NCBI RefSeq assembly: GCF_037042905.1
Contig: NC_087247.1
Location: forward strand, 58,799,920-58,863,919
DNA: 64,000 nt
Origin: Lytechinus pictus
Taxonomy: Eukaryota; Echinodermata; Echinoidea; Temnopleuroida; Toxopneustidae
Direction of reading: 5' to 3'
The stretch's first letter is position 1. Each line of letters begins with the position of its first letter. A program made the translations under genes and the position numbers. Under the pieces are notes generated by a model, which saw only the letters and a list, made by a program, of their open reading frames with translations, searched no databases and had not been told where the DNA came from. This document shows, piece by piece, positions 21,534 to 33,500 of this stretch.

Positions 21534-24500
21534 CTGAAGTTGAAAGTAATGTAATACAAGATAGTGCCAGTCAAAAACAAAGAGATCAAATGTTATTACA
21601 TAACATTATTAATTTTTTTTCAAAGGTTGACAATATTTCATACTAATGAATTTTGCTCATTAGAAAATTCAAGCCAGGTACAAGTAATGTTTTTGTATAC
21701 CATGCACAAAGTTTAATTTATGTACTTATACAATCTCAACACTGTTTATTTTTTTTCAGTCTAAAGAATAGAATGATAAAGAATGCATGCAGTAGAAGGT
21801 GAAAAACATATGTTTTGTAGTTCATGTTTGTGTGTATAATAAGAATTTTCTTTCAAAAATCCTACATATGATTCATGAATAACACAAACTGTTTTAATTC
21901 TAGAAAGACCTTAACAAAAGACCAATCATTCTTAAGTCTATATAAACTGAAAGCAACTAAACCATACCTGAGTTTGGGTAACCTGGAAGGGCACCACCGG
22001 CATTAAATGGGTCGATGTCATAGTCTCCCCCTCTGTAAAAAAATACAAGAACTTAATGAAGATATAACATACTCCAATAAATCACATAATAAAAATGTTG
22101 TAGTGAGGCTATAGGTTAGAGGCAGTTTACATAAGTCTATGTCAACTTCTTTTACACATCATAAAATCTAAATAAGGTTTCTAAAAAATGGCTTCTTAAA
22201 AAGATTTAATTGGCGATAAGTGGGAATGAAAGTTAGTTTTAGGCAACACAGGTTTTTCACTTATACATTTTGCCTTTGAGGATATTTGCCAGGAAAAAAT
22301 AAAAATAGAAATGAAGATAATATACAGCCATATAACACAAATTTATATAACGCCCAAAGGTGGATGGGAGCCTCAACAGAATGAATTACAGCATTAAGAT
22401 GAAAGTCAAGGACAGGTAGGGGGTGTGGTACTTATAGTGAGCTTACCTGTACCCACGGGATAGACCCTAGGTAGGGGGTGTGGTACGTATAGTGAGCTTA
22501 CCTGTACCCACGGGATGGACCCTAGGTAGGGGGTGTGGTACGTATAGTGAGCTTACCTGTACCCACGGGATAGACCCTAGGTAGGGGGTGTGGTACTTAT
22601 GGTCAGATTACCAGTAGTCAGGGGATGGACCCCAGGTAGGGGTGTGGTACTGATGTTATGCTTACCTGGAGCCAGGGGGATAGACACCAGGAAGGGGGTG
22701 TGGTACTTATGGTAAGCATGTCTGTACCCAGGGGATGGACCCTAGGTATGGTACTTATAGTCAGCTTACCTGTACCCTAATTAGGAGATGTGATACTTAT
22801 GGTCAGAATACCGGTAGTCAGGGGATGGACCCAGGTAGGGGTGTGGTCAGCTTACCGGTAGTCAGGGGATGGACCCCAGGTAGGGGGTGAGGTACTATAC
22901 TTACTGAAACCAGGGGAATAGACCCCAGGTAAGGGTGTGGTATTGATGTTATGCTTACTTGGAGCCAGAGTAGACCGCAGGTAGGGGTGTGGTACTGATG
23001 GTATGCTTACCTGTAGCCAGTGGGATATACACCAGGTAGCGGATGTGGAACTGCAACTGATGGTACAAAGGCAAAGGGGTGTCGACCAGGAGGGTAGAAA
23101 GAATTCTGGATTCGATTTCTGAGCTGTTCCCTCATTATTTTCAAGCGATATCTCTCTTTGTAAACCTGTAGAACAACCAAAAGTGACTTCATGAGAGTGA
23201 CATTTTCACAAAATTTATGTTTCCATGCTTTGCTGGAGGGACAGTCTGAAATGAATATTAATAACGAGATGAATTCTCAACTGCTCACAGTCGAAATGTA
23301 TCCCTCCGCCATTGCGAGATCTATAACTATATCTATATTGCATGCTTTATTCTGATATTTTGAAAACCATTTAAATTAATCTAATTTGAATGAAATATTG
23401 TTTCATTCTGACATACATGACCCATATATGAAGTTGATCCATCAAAGGATTCTTGAATTATCACAAGAATAACAGGTTTTAATGTGTATGACCTGTGACC
23501 TCGAACCTTAGACCTCCATACCCCAAATGTCATTCTTCTTTGCCAGTTCCATATACACATATATGACCCAAGTATGTGACCAGGCATGGCAAAATCCACT
23601 AAAAGAAAAATTTTCAGTTCCTTACAAAAAGAGGAGATCCTTAGCTTTGAAGCAATATGTTATGTAACTCACTACTACTCCATGATCCTAACCCTTTTAA
23701 AAAGAGTAGAAGATTCACTACAAGAGAATGGTACTTTTGAGAAAACAGGGATTAAAGTTAACTGGTCTACTGTTAAGGCACACTTACTTTCACTCTATTG
23801 TGCAAATATGATAAAAGGGGGATTAGATATCATTGAAATCTTCCTAAAAGGGGTCATTTAATAAGCTCCACAGTTGTGACAATAATTAGGCACATCCTGT
23901 TTGTGATTATAGAGAAGAATTAGTCAAGAGCTTATCTAGTTTTTTAGTTATTGGTGTTCAAAATAAGGGGAATACTTTGGTTCTCAGGAAGTAGAACAAA
24001 TTGCAACATAACGTCAGAAAAGGCAAAATATGAGTCTTAATAAAACTGTCAAAAAAGCATTTTGGGTATAATCTTTCAAGAAATATTAGAACTGGAATTT
24101 GACCATTTGACCAAAACTTGATATTCTCCTACTGAAAATCACTTAGCACAACCTTTTTTGTTGGTTTTGACATGCTTGGTCACAAATGAATACAAAAATT
24201 CAAAAATTGGATGGACAAACAGACAACTATAAAACATAATGATAATCCTATGACCCAAATGATTTTTTATGCATTATCTAAAAAAATAATAATAATAAAA
24301 CCTTCACTTACATTCTTCCAATTGCAATCCCTGTCTGTGACTTTACCTCCAAAGTCTCTTAGTAAAAGCTGTCTCCATAATAAAGGATCATTAATGAGAC
24401 TATGGAAATGGTGACAGACGGTTGACATTGTTATTACATCAGCAATATTCAGAAAACTCAAGATCTTCAGCTGTAAACAAACAACAAGTATTCAATTCAT

Positions 24501-27500
24501 ATTTATTTAACAATACAAGTGAACACCCAAGGCAGTCTTGCGTGCATTATGAAATTCAAACCTAGCATTATAATCATGTAATTGATGATACATGACGACT
24601 GTTGTAACACAGTTTAGGAGAATAAAAACTAACAATTCCTCTGGCAGTATCACCTGCATTACGAGATTCAATATGAAAGCAGTGCTGACTTTGAAAACAA
24701 CTATAGAATAATCATTCATAATTATGATGATGAAATACTATGTTCATTGACCATAAATGACATTTGACCTTGATCGTGTAACCAAAGACTTGTGCAACAC
24801 GATCAGTGATACTTTATTACCCCTATGTCCACATTTCATTAACTAGATACATAAACTGTCAAAGTTATGATGGCAATTCAACAAATACCCCCAATATGGC
24901 CAAAGTTCATTCACCTAGGGTATGTGACCTGAAACTCATGCAGGATGTTCACTGATGCTGATTACTCTTATGTCCCAGTTTTATGAACTAGATCCATACA
25001 CTTTCAGAGTTAGTGTATGACATTAACAAAATGTAACCTTGGTTAAGATTTTGTTTTTATTCCCCTAACATAATCTAAGTTCATTGATCCCAAATGACCT
25101 TTGACCTTGGTCATGTGACCTGAAACTAAAAAAGTTATGATGGAAATCAACAAATTCCCCTAATATAATCTAAGTTCATTGACTCTAAATGACCTTTGAC
25201 CTTGATCATGTGACCTGAAACTCGGGCATGACGTTCAGTAATACCGGATTACCCTTATGTCCAAGTTTTATGAACTAGGTCCATATGACATTTAAAAAAC
25301 CCAAGATTCCGTTAAGATTTCGATGATTCCCCCAACATGGTCTAAGTTCATTAACCCTAAATTACCTTTGACCTTGGTCATGTGACCTCAAACACTGGCA
25401 AGATGTTCAGTAATACTTGATAACCATTATGTCCAAGTTCCATGAACTAGGCCTATATACTTTATAAGTTATGATGACATCTCACAAACTTAACCTTTGT
25501 TTAAGATTGATGTTGATGACGCCGCCACCATCAGAAAAGCAGCACCTACAGTCTCGCTCTGCTATGCAGGTGAGACAAAAATCAAATTCCCAAACTTTGG
25601 GAATTTTTATATAAGTTGACACTAATTTATTGACCCCAAATGACCATTGAACTTAAAAATAAGGAAAGTGAACTGTACTGTACTACTAGGATTGTACTGC
25701 ACATGTCAAGATCAGAATAAAATATATATCATTTGCCTAAAATATGGGCAGCTATCTTTGAAGATATGGTAATAGGGATAACTAATGTAATAGTAAAGAT
25801 ATTTTCTGCACATTTCATTAAAATTGTGGAGTTACAACAAACCTGAATTTCTGGAAAGAGAGCTGGAAGACCATGCAGTGGAGGAAGGCCAAGCTCTGAA
25901 GAAGGAAAAAATGATAAGAGGATTAGAGAAATATGGCTATGTTCAAATTTGATAAAATACTTCTTCAAATGTATCTGAAAATGTGAAAGAAGGGCATTTA
26001 GAAGTATCATTCTTTGCTTGAGGAAGTTCACAAGAGATGATGTGTTTGCCTAGTAAATGCCTAGAAATCTTTGCAATGGTCATGATTGTTTTCATATAAT
26101 TAAATTATGAAATAAAATCATAAAACAGGAAACAAAATCATGTCAATTGGTATATATTATATAGTAATAAAGCATAAAAATCCTCCAGGTACCACATTTG
26201 AAAGAAAACAATTTGAAACATAGAAGAGTTATATCTCACCTGATCTCATTGTTGCTAATAAAGGGTAAACTATGGTGTCCTTAAAACTCCTCGACAAGTA
26301 GGCAAGATTTGTGAACAGAACACTCCCTATTCAAGAAAAAAAAACAGCTATCACATCCTATATATGATACATAGCATCTGGGAAAAATTACCCAGGTATT
26401 ACTACTGATGTCCAAAAGCACAGAAAACGTGAATGAATTTATATCTTTAGCTTGATAAATATAGGTAATTATATATACTCTAACATACATCACTATAAAG
26501 GGAAGATCAGGATCTGATAATATACAGTAGCATACTGGATAGTAAGGCACAGACAAATTAGTTTTAGTCAAAGTGAAACTTTGTGATACATAGCCTAGGA
26601 ATAAAAGAGACAGGCTGATATGTTGTCACATTACAAGAAATACCTGCTTGGAAAGGATATGAAAAGACATTGAATCATTACTGATCAGAACATGTGACAA
26701 TGGAATCAATTTGACCAAATATCACAAGCAACTAAGATTTAAGTTATTAAGTACCCATAACACTATGACTGATAATTTTCAAATGCTTGGATCATCATTT
26801 CTTTACTTATCAGATAGAACTGAAAGACAGAACTACTATAAAGACACACCTTCCACAAGAGAGGCATACATGGATGGCTTTAACTGCAATGTTGCATTGA
26901 TTTTCTTCCCAATTAGACCTGTAGTACAAGAAAAACATGGACAAGAGTTTTAAACATATATGTCCAACCACTTTTTAAAAATTTTGAGGTTATATTATAA
27001 GTTCAAGGTTGAATGAAATTGATTTACCATCATCATCATCTTCCTAAAATTTCCAGTATTTGCATTTTAGTACAAAATCAAAAGCCTAAATCATTACTCT
27101 CCACCTTTAGTACATCAACAAGGATTCCTAAGTAAGATTTTTTTTTCTGTCACACTCCTAATTTTCTGTGCTATCACAATTAATGTCACCAATTTATTCT
27201 CTCATACAACATTCTATCTAAGATCATACTTTTTCATGATCAATGCTGTTCCTTTGACCATAGACCAAATACTTGACCAACATTTATCATCTTTGACCCT
27301 ATGTAAATTCTGATAGTATCAAAACCTTATTCTCAACCCTACCACTCCTTTACCCATCTCCCCCCTAGCTACAATATCCATTTTACACCCTTCTGCAATT
27401 TTCTTACCATGAATAAGAAGTATATTTCCCATTGTAACACCGGTAAGCATACACTCAGCTCCTTTACATTCTGCATGCTGATATGGTAGTTTATATGATG

Positions 27501-30500
27501 TTCCTGTCTTCCATTCATTGGGTAAGGCAGCTAGAGGGTCTGGGTCTCTATCTTCCCTACATTGCTCTCTGTTTACAATCTGTGAAGATGAGGGTTGGTC
27601 TGTGCTGCATGAACTTCCACATTGCTGATAAACACATTAAAGAAAAAAAATATTTCAGCAGCAAAGATTTTGTTGCATCAAATTGGAAGATTAAAACTTT
27701 CCAATGGAACATATATCTTCGAACTCTAATGATCCAAGCATCAATGATTTCAGAAAGTAATTCAGCAAAATTCATATACGCCTATGAAAACTCTTTGTCT
27801 TGTTGGAACTTTTATAGCTCAGCCTCTACTGTATTCACTGGTTAAATTTAATAGTGAAACTGAAGACATTAAAAGTAACCAAGAAAGTGGATACTCAATA
27901 GCCTACTGGAACCAAGTGTTCCATATAAAAAGACTATTAGAAATAAAGAATACAGTAGTCAACAGGATAAAAATTCACTCTACTAGTTTGCAATATACCA
28001 AAAAGTGGAAAGCCTAAAAATTATCCTGAAAATTCAAAGTCTTGACCTTAATTAATTTTTTTACATGGATACCACAACATGGTCAAAGTTCATTGACCAT
28101 TTCATCTGAAACTCATGCCAGTTTACACTTGCTTACTACTATGTAAAATTTCTTGAAATAGGCCCATACACTTTCTAAGTTATAATGATAATCAAAAAAA
28201 ATAACCTACTTAGTTAAGATTTCAATATTTCACAATGCTGTCATTGAAAAAAAGCAGGGTCTATTTTTCACTCTGCAATGCAGGTAAAAAAATATGAGGC
28301 AATATTTAGTTTTTTAAATTGTGTCATGAGAATTGACATACTGTAAGTTGAATTTCCTTTAGCAAAAACAAAGATGTGTTCACTGAAGACATTCACTGGT
28401 TATCTGCTCCAAATATGCAAGGACTGGAGTCCTTCAGTTACTATTCAATATAAATTACCTGAGCAGCAAATCCAGTCTCCACCATGAGGACATGAAGCAC
28501 TAGACACAAGGCATCACCAGAACTCTTTGGTTGGATCTCCTCACATAACTGTTTCAAACGCAAGGGAATCTTATCACCTTCTGCATCTCTGTATAGTAAA
28601 GACATTGATAAAATCATGGAAAATTTCAGAGAAAATCCTAAATTGTCATGTACTTTCCTAACAAATCACATGAGCATAGAGCACATTTGTCTGATATTTG
28701 GTACCACTCACTGACTTCTTGATCGATATTTCTTAATATCCATTTTCATCAAATACAAATATGGAGGTTATTCACAGCAAAATGATCAACCTACATGTAA
28801 ATAAGACAGAACCCTTAATGTCTTCAATGAGCAGCTAAATCAAAAACAAAAATTAAGTCTTTAGTTTTCAGTGGAATAAGGACTATTCTGAATAATCTGA
28901 ATTATTCAATCTCTCATTACATGTATCTTCAGCATGGTGTTTTCTATCCAGAGGAAATTTGTCCAAAAGACTCCACAGCAGAACTAACCCACATAGAGAA
29001 ATAGAACAAATGTTTGCAAAAATTGTATATTTAAAAGATACAGATAGTGAATCCTACGTACCTAAGCCTGTCTCCCACTGCGATCCAATGCGACACAATT
29101 TTTTTATAAATCGCATTTTGCATTAAATGTGACATTTCCAAGAAGCAAAGTTCGGCATAATGTTAGGAATAATAAAATCATAATTTTGCTTTGTGGCAAA
29201 CACTGTGTTCGGAATAAAGTCCAAATCGGCTTCATGTCGCAGGCGATGATAATGATGTCATTGCGAATTGGGATTGATTTTGCTTTTATACCTACAGGGA
29301 GGCTCCAACTTGACTGAATTCCGATTTCAGTAGTCTTATCACAATTCTAAATTCTGATTGCTAAGATTTTATTGGTTGAAATGTTCATATCAAGTGTTAT
29401 TGTAATTTCTTTGAAATTCAGATCACAACAAATCACATAATGTGCCAGGCTAAAAAATTGACTCTTAAAACTGCTACATAACTCTTATAACATCTAGACA
29501 AACTATTCCTTTAGCCTTGATTTTAGCCAATTACATGTAGTTGATTATTTGTACATGTGTCAACTCCAGGTAGCATGTAGAGATTTTCTACAAATACAAA
29601 ATGTATGTGAACAATTTAAGAACATTATTTCATGGAGCCAAAATATCAGTCACTTATAATCAAGCAAATCTCAAGTAAGTAAAAGACTCTTCCAAAATCT
29701 AACAACAAATTTACAAAAACAATCAAACCTTGTTCTCACTATATATCAATTAATTGCATCTTCCCAAAAAAAGCACAAACAAGGGTGTGTGTTTGGGGGA
29801 TATTTTTAACTCGAGAAAAAAAATAAAATTAATGTTACATACTCAGTCCAATTAAACACACACAAAAAATAATTGGAGATTACGTTCAAAGTGCACAAGG
29901 ATAGTAAGTTAGCTGAAATGAGAAAATTGTGCACACAATTCACTTAATAGGTATGAAGTCAGCAACAGAAACAAAAGATTTCACTTTTTCAATGAGGTTT
30001 AGCCGAATGCAATATCTTGTCTTGAGTGATCTTGTGATTTAAAGGAATGTCCATTAAGAAGAATTAGGTACGTGGGTATCCTGTAAGGCTTGGTGATATC
30101 AATACCGAAATATGATATCATCTAGCCCTTAGAGTTTCATCATGAACAATCATTCCTTTTTTTAGCTTATTCTGTTTCTTACCTACACAACATTGGTTCT
30201 GATATCTTCTCTCCCATTTCTGCTTCTCTTTCAAGTCTTGCCAGTTGTTCCCTTGCTTCCTTTTCCTCTGTACTCATGTCATTCTCTTGATTGGCAAAGT
30301 TATCTTGAGATTCCTCACACTCAGGCTCTGGCCTCCTATCTGATGTGGTGCATTCCCTAGCAGAAGCAAGGCTCCCATTGATACGGGTATCTAGGCGAGG
30401 TCCGACTCTTGTATTCTCCCTATTCTGCCTCAAAGATGGGTCCAGTTCGTTCGGCCGAAGGACTTTGATCAGGTCACCTGACACAATGCCAAAGGTCTTC

Positions 30501-33500
30501 AGAAGATCATCTGGGGATCCGTTAATTGGATCGCTCCCATTCAGGCTCAGCTCAAAGCTTCCTGGCTCTAATCTGAAAGATGAAAGCAGACACTTCATAT
30601 GTAATTTTCCATAATTACATTAAACAAAAATAATAAAACAATAACCTGATAAAAATAGTTACCGTGATCATATTTTCTTCATCTTTTTTTTCTGCATTTT
30701 TGGGTGATCGCAGCAAAGGATGCAGAGGGAGGGATCCCATTACATGATTACAAATCTCCTCCTATTAAAGTAGAACTTTGGTTTATGTCCTCAACTAATG
30801 TTGTAAGTTAGAGCAATAATGGGATCAGAGTTCGGTTCGGAAGTTTTGCTCCTAAAATCAAAATCAGTTCGGATATCTGATCGGCAGATATTCAATAACA
30901 AAAAAATACATTAAAATTTGTGGGTGGCCGGCACGCAGACAAATGCTGCAAGCTGCACCGATGACAGAATTGGTTTGATCTCATACAAAAGCGGAGGAAG
31001 AAGATGATGATTTGTTTTGATCTCCGACATAATCGGAGGAAGGAGAAGATAATGATGATGCAGCGTGCGACACTACAGCCGATCAACGATAGTCCTCTTC
31101 TCTACAACATTGTGGTGATTGCGGAGGCAATGGTAAACTCTTAGAGGACGCACGACCTACCGAAATAGACGCACTATTAGCCGAAATTGTTTACGATGAT
31201 ATTCACCTTCTCTTCAACATCATGGTGATTGCGGAGGCAATCGTAACCTCTTAGAGATCACGACTTACCGAAATAGACGCACTACTATTCGAAGTTGTTT
31301 ATGATGATATTCACCTTCTCTACTTTAATATCTTGGTGATTGCGGAGTCTGTCATGAACTCTTAGAGGTCACATTACTTACCGAAATAGATGCACTGCTA
31401 TCAGAAGTTGATTACGATGATATTCACCTTCTCTACAACATCGTGGTGATTGCGGAGGCAGTCATAAACTCTAACGTAAGATGTCTCAGAGATCATTCCT
31501 AAAGAATATATATATTAATATCAATTTGAAATCGCTAGCACCTAAATTCAAAATATTTTTATTCATGTTCCACCTATCGGTCATTATCATGTTGGAGACT
31601 TCTGTTCAATGCGTCTGAAGATGCGTCTTTTATATTTCTTTTACTTCTGGGAGAGCAAGAGATCATTGCTAATAATTCTAAATCGCTAGCTCCTCAAAAC
31701 ACGTCTAATACATCGCGCATGTCAGCTTGTTCAACTAAATTTTATTTGCCTACGCTTAAGATCAAAATTAATCATCATCTTCTTCTTGTTCTTCTTCCTC
31801 CGTTTTTGTCAGAGATCAAAACAAATCATCACCAATCATCATCATCTTCTTCTTCCTCTTCCCCCGATTATGTCAGAGATCAAAACAAATCATCATCATC
31901 TCATCCTCTTCTTCCGCTAATATCGGAGATCAAAACAAATCATAATTTTCTTCTCCTTTACCTTCTTTTCCTTCCACCGCTTTTGTCCGAGATCAAACAA
32001 ATCATCAGCGCATTTTGACGACCAACATGAGGGCTTCGCTCGGAACTTGTTAATTCACAAGAATAGCGCTCCGCCGCAATGCACGTCGCCACATTTTTTT
32101 TTCCCACTCGTCAAAAATCGGAGCTCGGAAAAATGTTGATAAAAGGGGAAAATCGGATCGGAAATTGCAATAAAAATTGGTTACATTGTCATCTTCAAGA
32201 ATGAGGTTCAAATCTAAATACTGGCTCTCACCTTTGCATTTTGCAACTAAACACAACAAAAAAAGCCAATAAAGAGGTTAATCCTGTAGTGTAATATGAA
32301 GTCAAACCCTTGCTTTTTAATCCGGTAGCTTAAAAAATTCCTAAACATTCACAACTGAATGCAACCAAAATACACAATACCAGCAAAGAGAAGTTGCAGT
32401 GAGCAAAGGACAAGCAACAACAAACGACAGTGAGCACCTTATGTAGACCAACACATTACTGCTTGATTAACCTTGACATCATAATAAAAGAAAGTTGTTA
32501 GTATTTAGTATCTGGTTTGTGACAACATATATCAGCAGCTGCCCGATATACATGTATGCTATGTCAAATAAAATGCATAAATTTCACATTTTTAAAGGAG
32601 AATCCGACCCAAATAAAAACTTGTTTTATAGGAAAAAGAAATATCAGACAAGTTTATAGGTGAAAGTTTGAACAATATCAGACAAACAATAAGAAAGTTA
32701 TGAATTTCTAAAAGTTGTAAATGTTGGTTCACTATACCCATGAAGACTTCAAATTGGCCACATATGGGATGTCATAGGGATGTAAGGCAAGAACTACTCT
32801 TCCATGTACTCCAATACATGAAGGGCTAAAATGTCTTTTTCCCAAAAGTTTTCTTTCAAATTATATTTTTTTTCACGAGGACATAAATCAATATACTACC
32901 AGGGTTATATTGAGATTACTGCCCCAGGGAAATGGTACTTAGGAGAAAACCACAAATCCCTGATTATCATGACCTAGATGGGAAAGAAGACCGATAAATA
33001 GGTCTATTTCTGTCAGGGTTATGCTCCGCTGTGACTTCGTCCAGCTCCGCGGCATCCCCTCCATCAATAGACCGATGACAGCCATTGGGCTCGTAATGGT
33101 GGGCTGTCATCTGTCTGTGTAGGAGGACAAAACAAAATCTGAAACAGCGGATTTATCAGTCTACCTGCGACATACCTCAAGTGATGTTCGTGCAGGCTCC
33201 ACTACACTTCACTACCGCTACACTACGCTCCACCTACCCGAACTGTCAAACATCAAGGTCCAAAACTCGCTCTGATACTCCGAGTGGCAAAGGTGGGAAA
33301 AAATGCAGATTTATTGTAAAAATCCTACACCGAAACTAGCTTAAAAAGAATAAGAAGCTTAATTTCTTACTTTTCATCCTAATTTCACTCCATATCCATC
33401 CTCCGATTAGCCTCAAAATTGGTGATTTAGAGCCAACATCGCGTTCCTCAGACGTAGTAATAATTCGCTGCCGATTTAAAAACATCGCATATGCGAGAGG

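Noticed and set aside
22415-23030. CRISPR-like direct repeats
   Set aside because: The units are contiguous without unique spacers and lie in an intron of a eukaryotic gene; this is a minisatellite.
31719-32018. Ser-rich 99-codon open frame
   Set aside because: It is created by a pyrimidine-rich tandem repeat and has no splice support or non-repetitive protein sequence.
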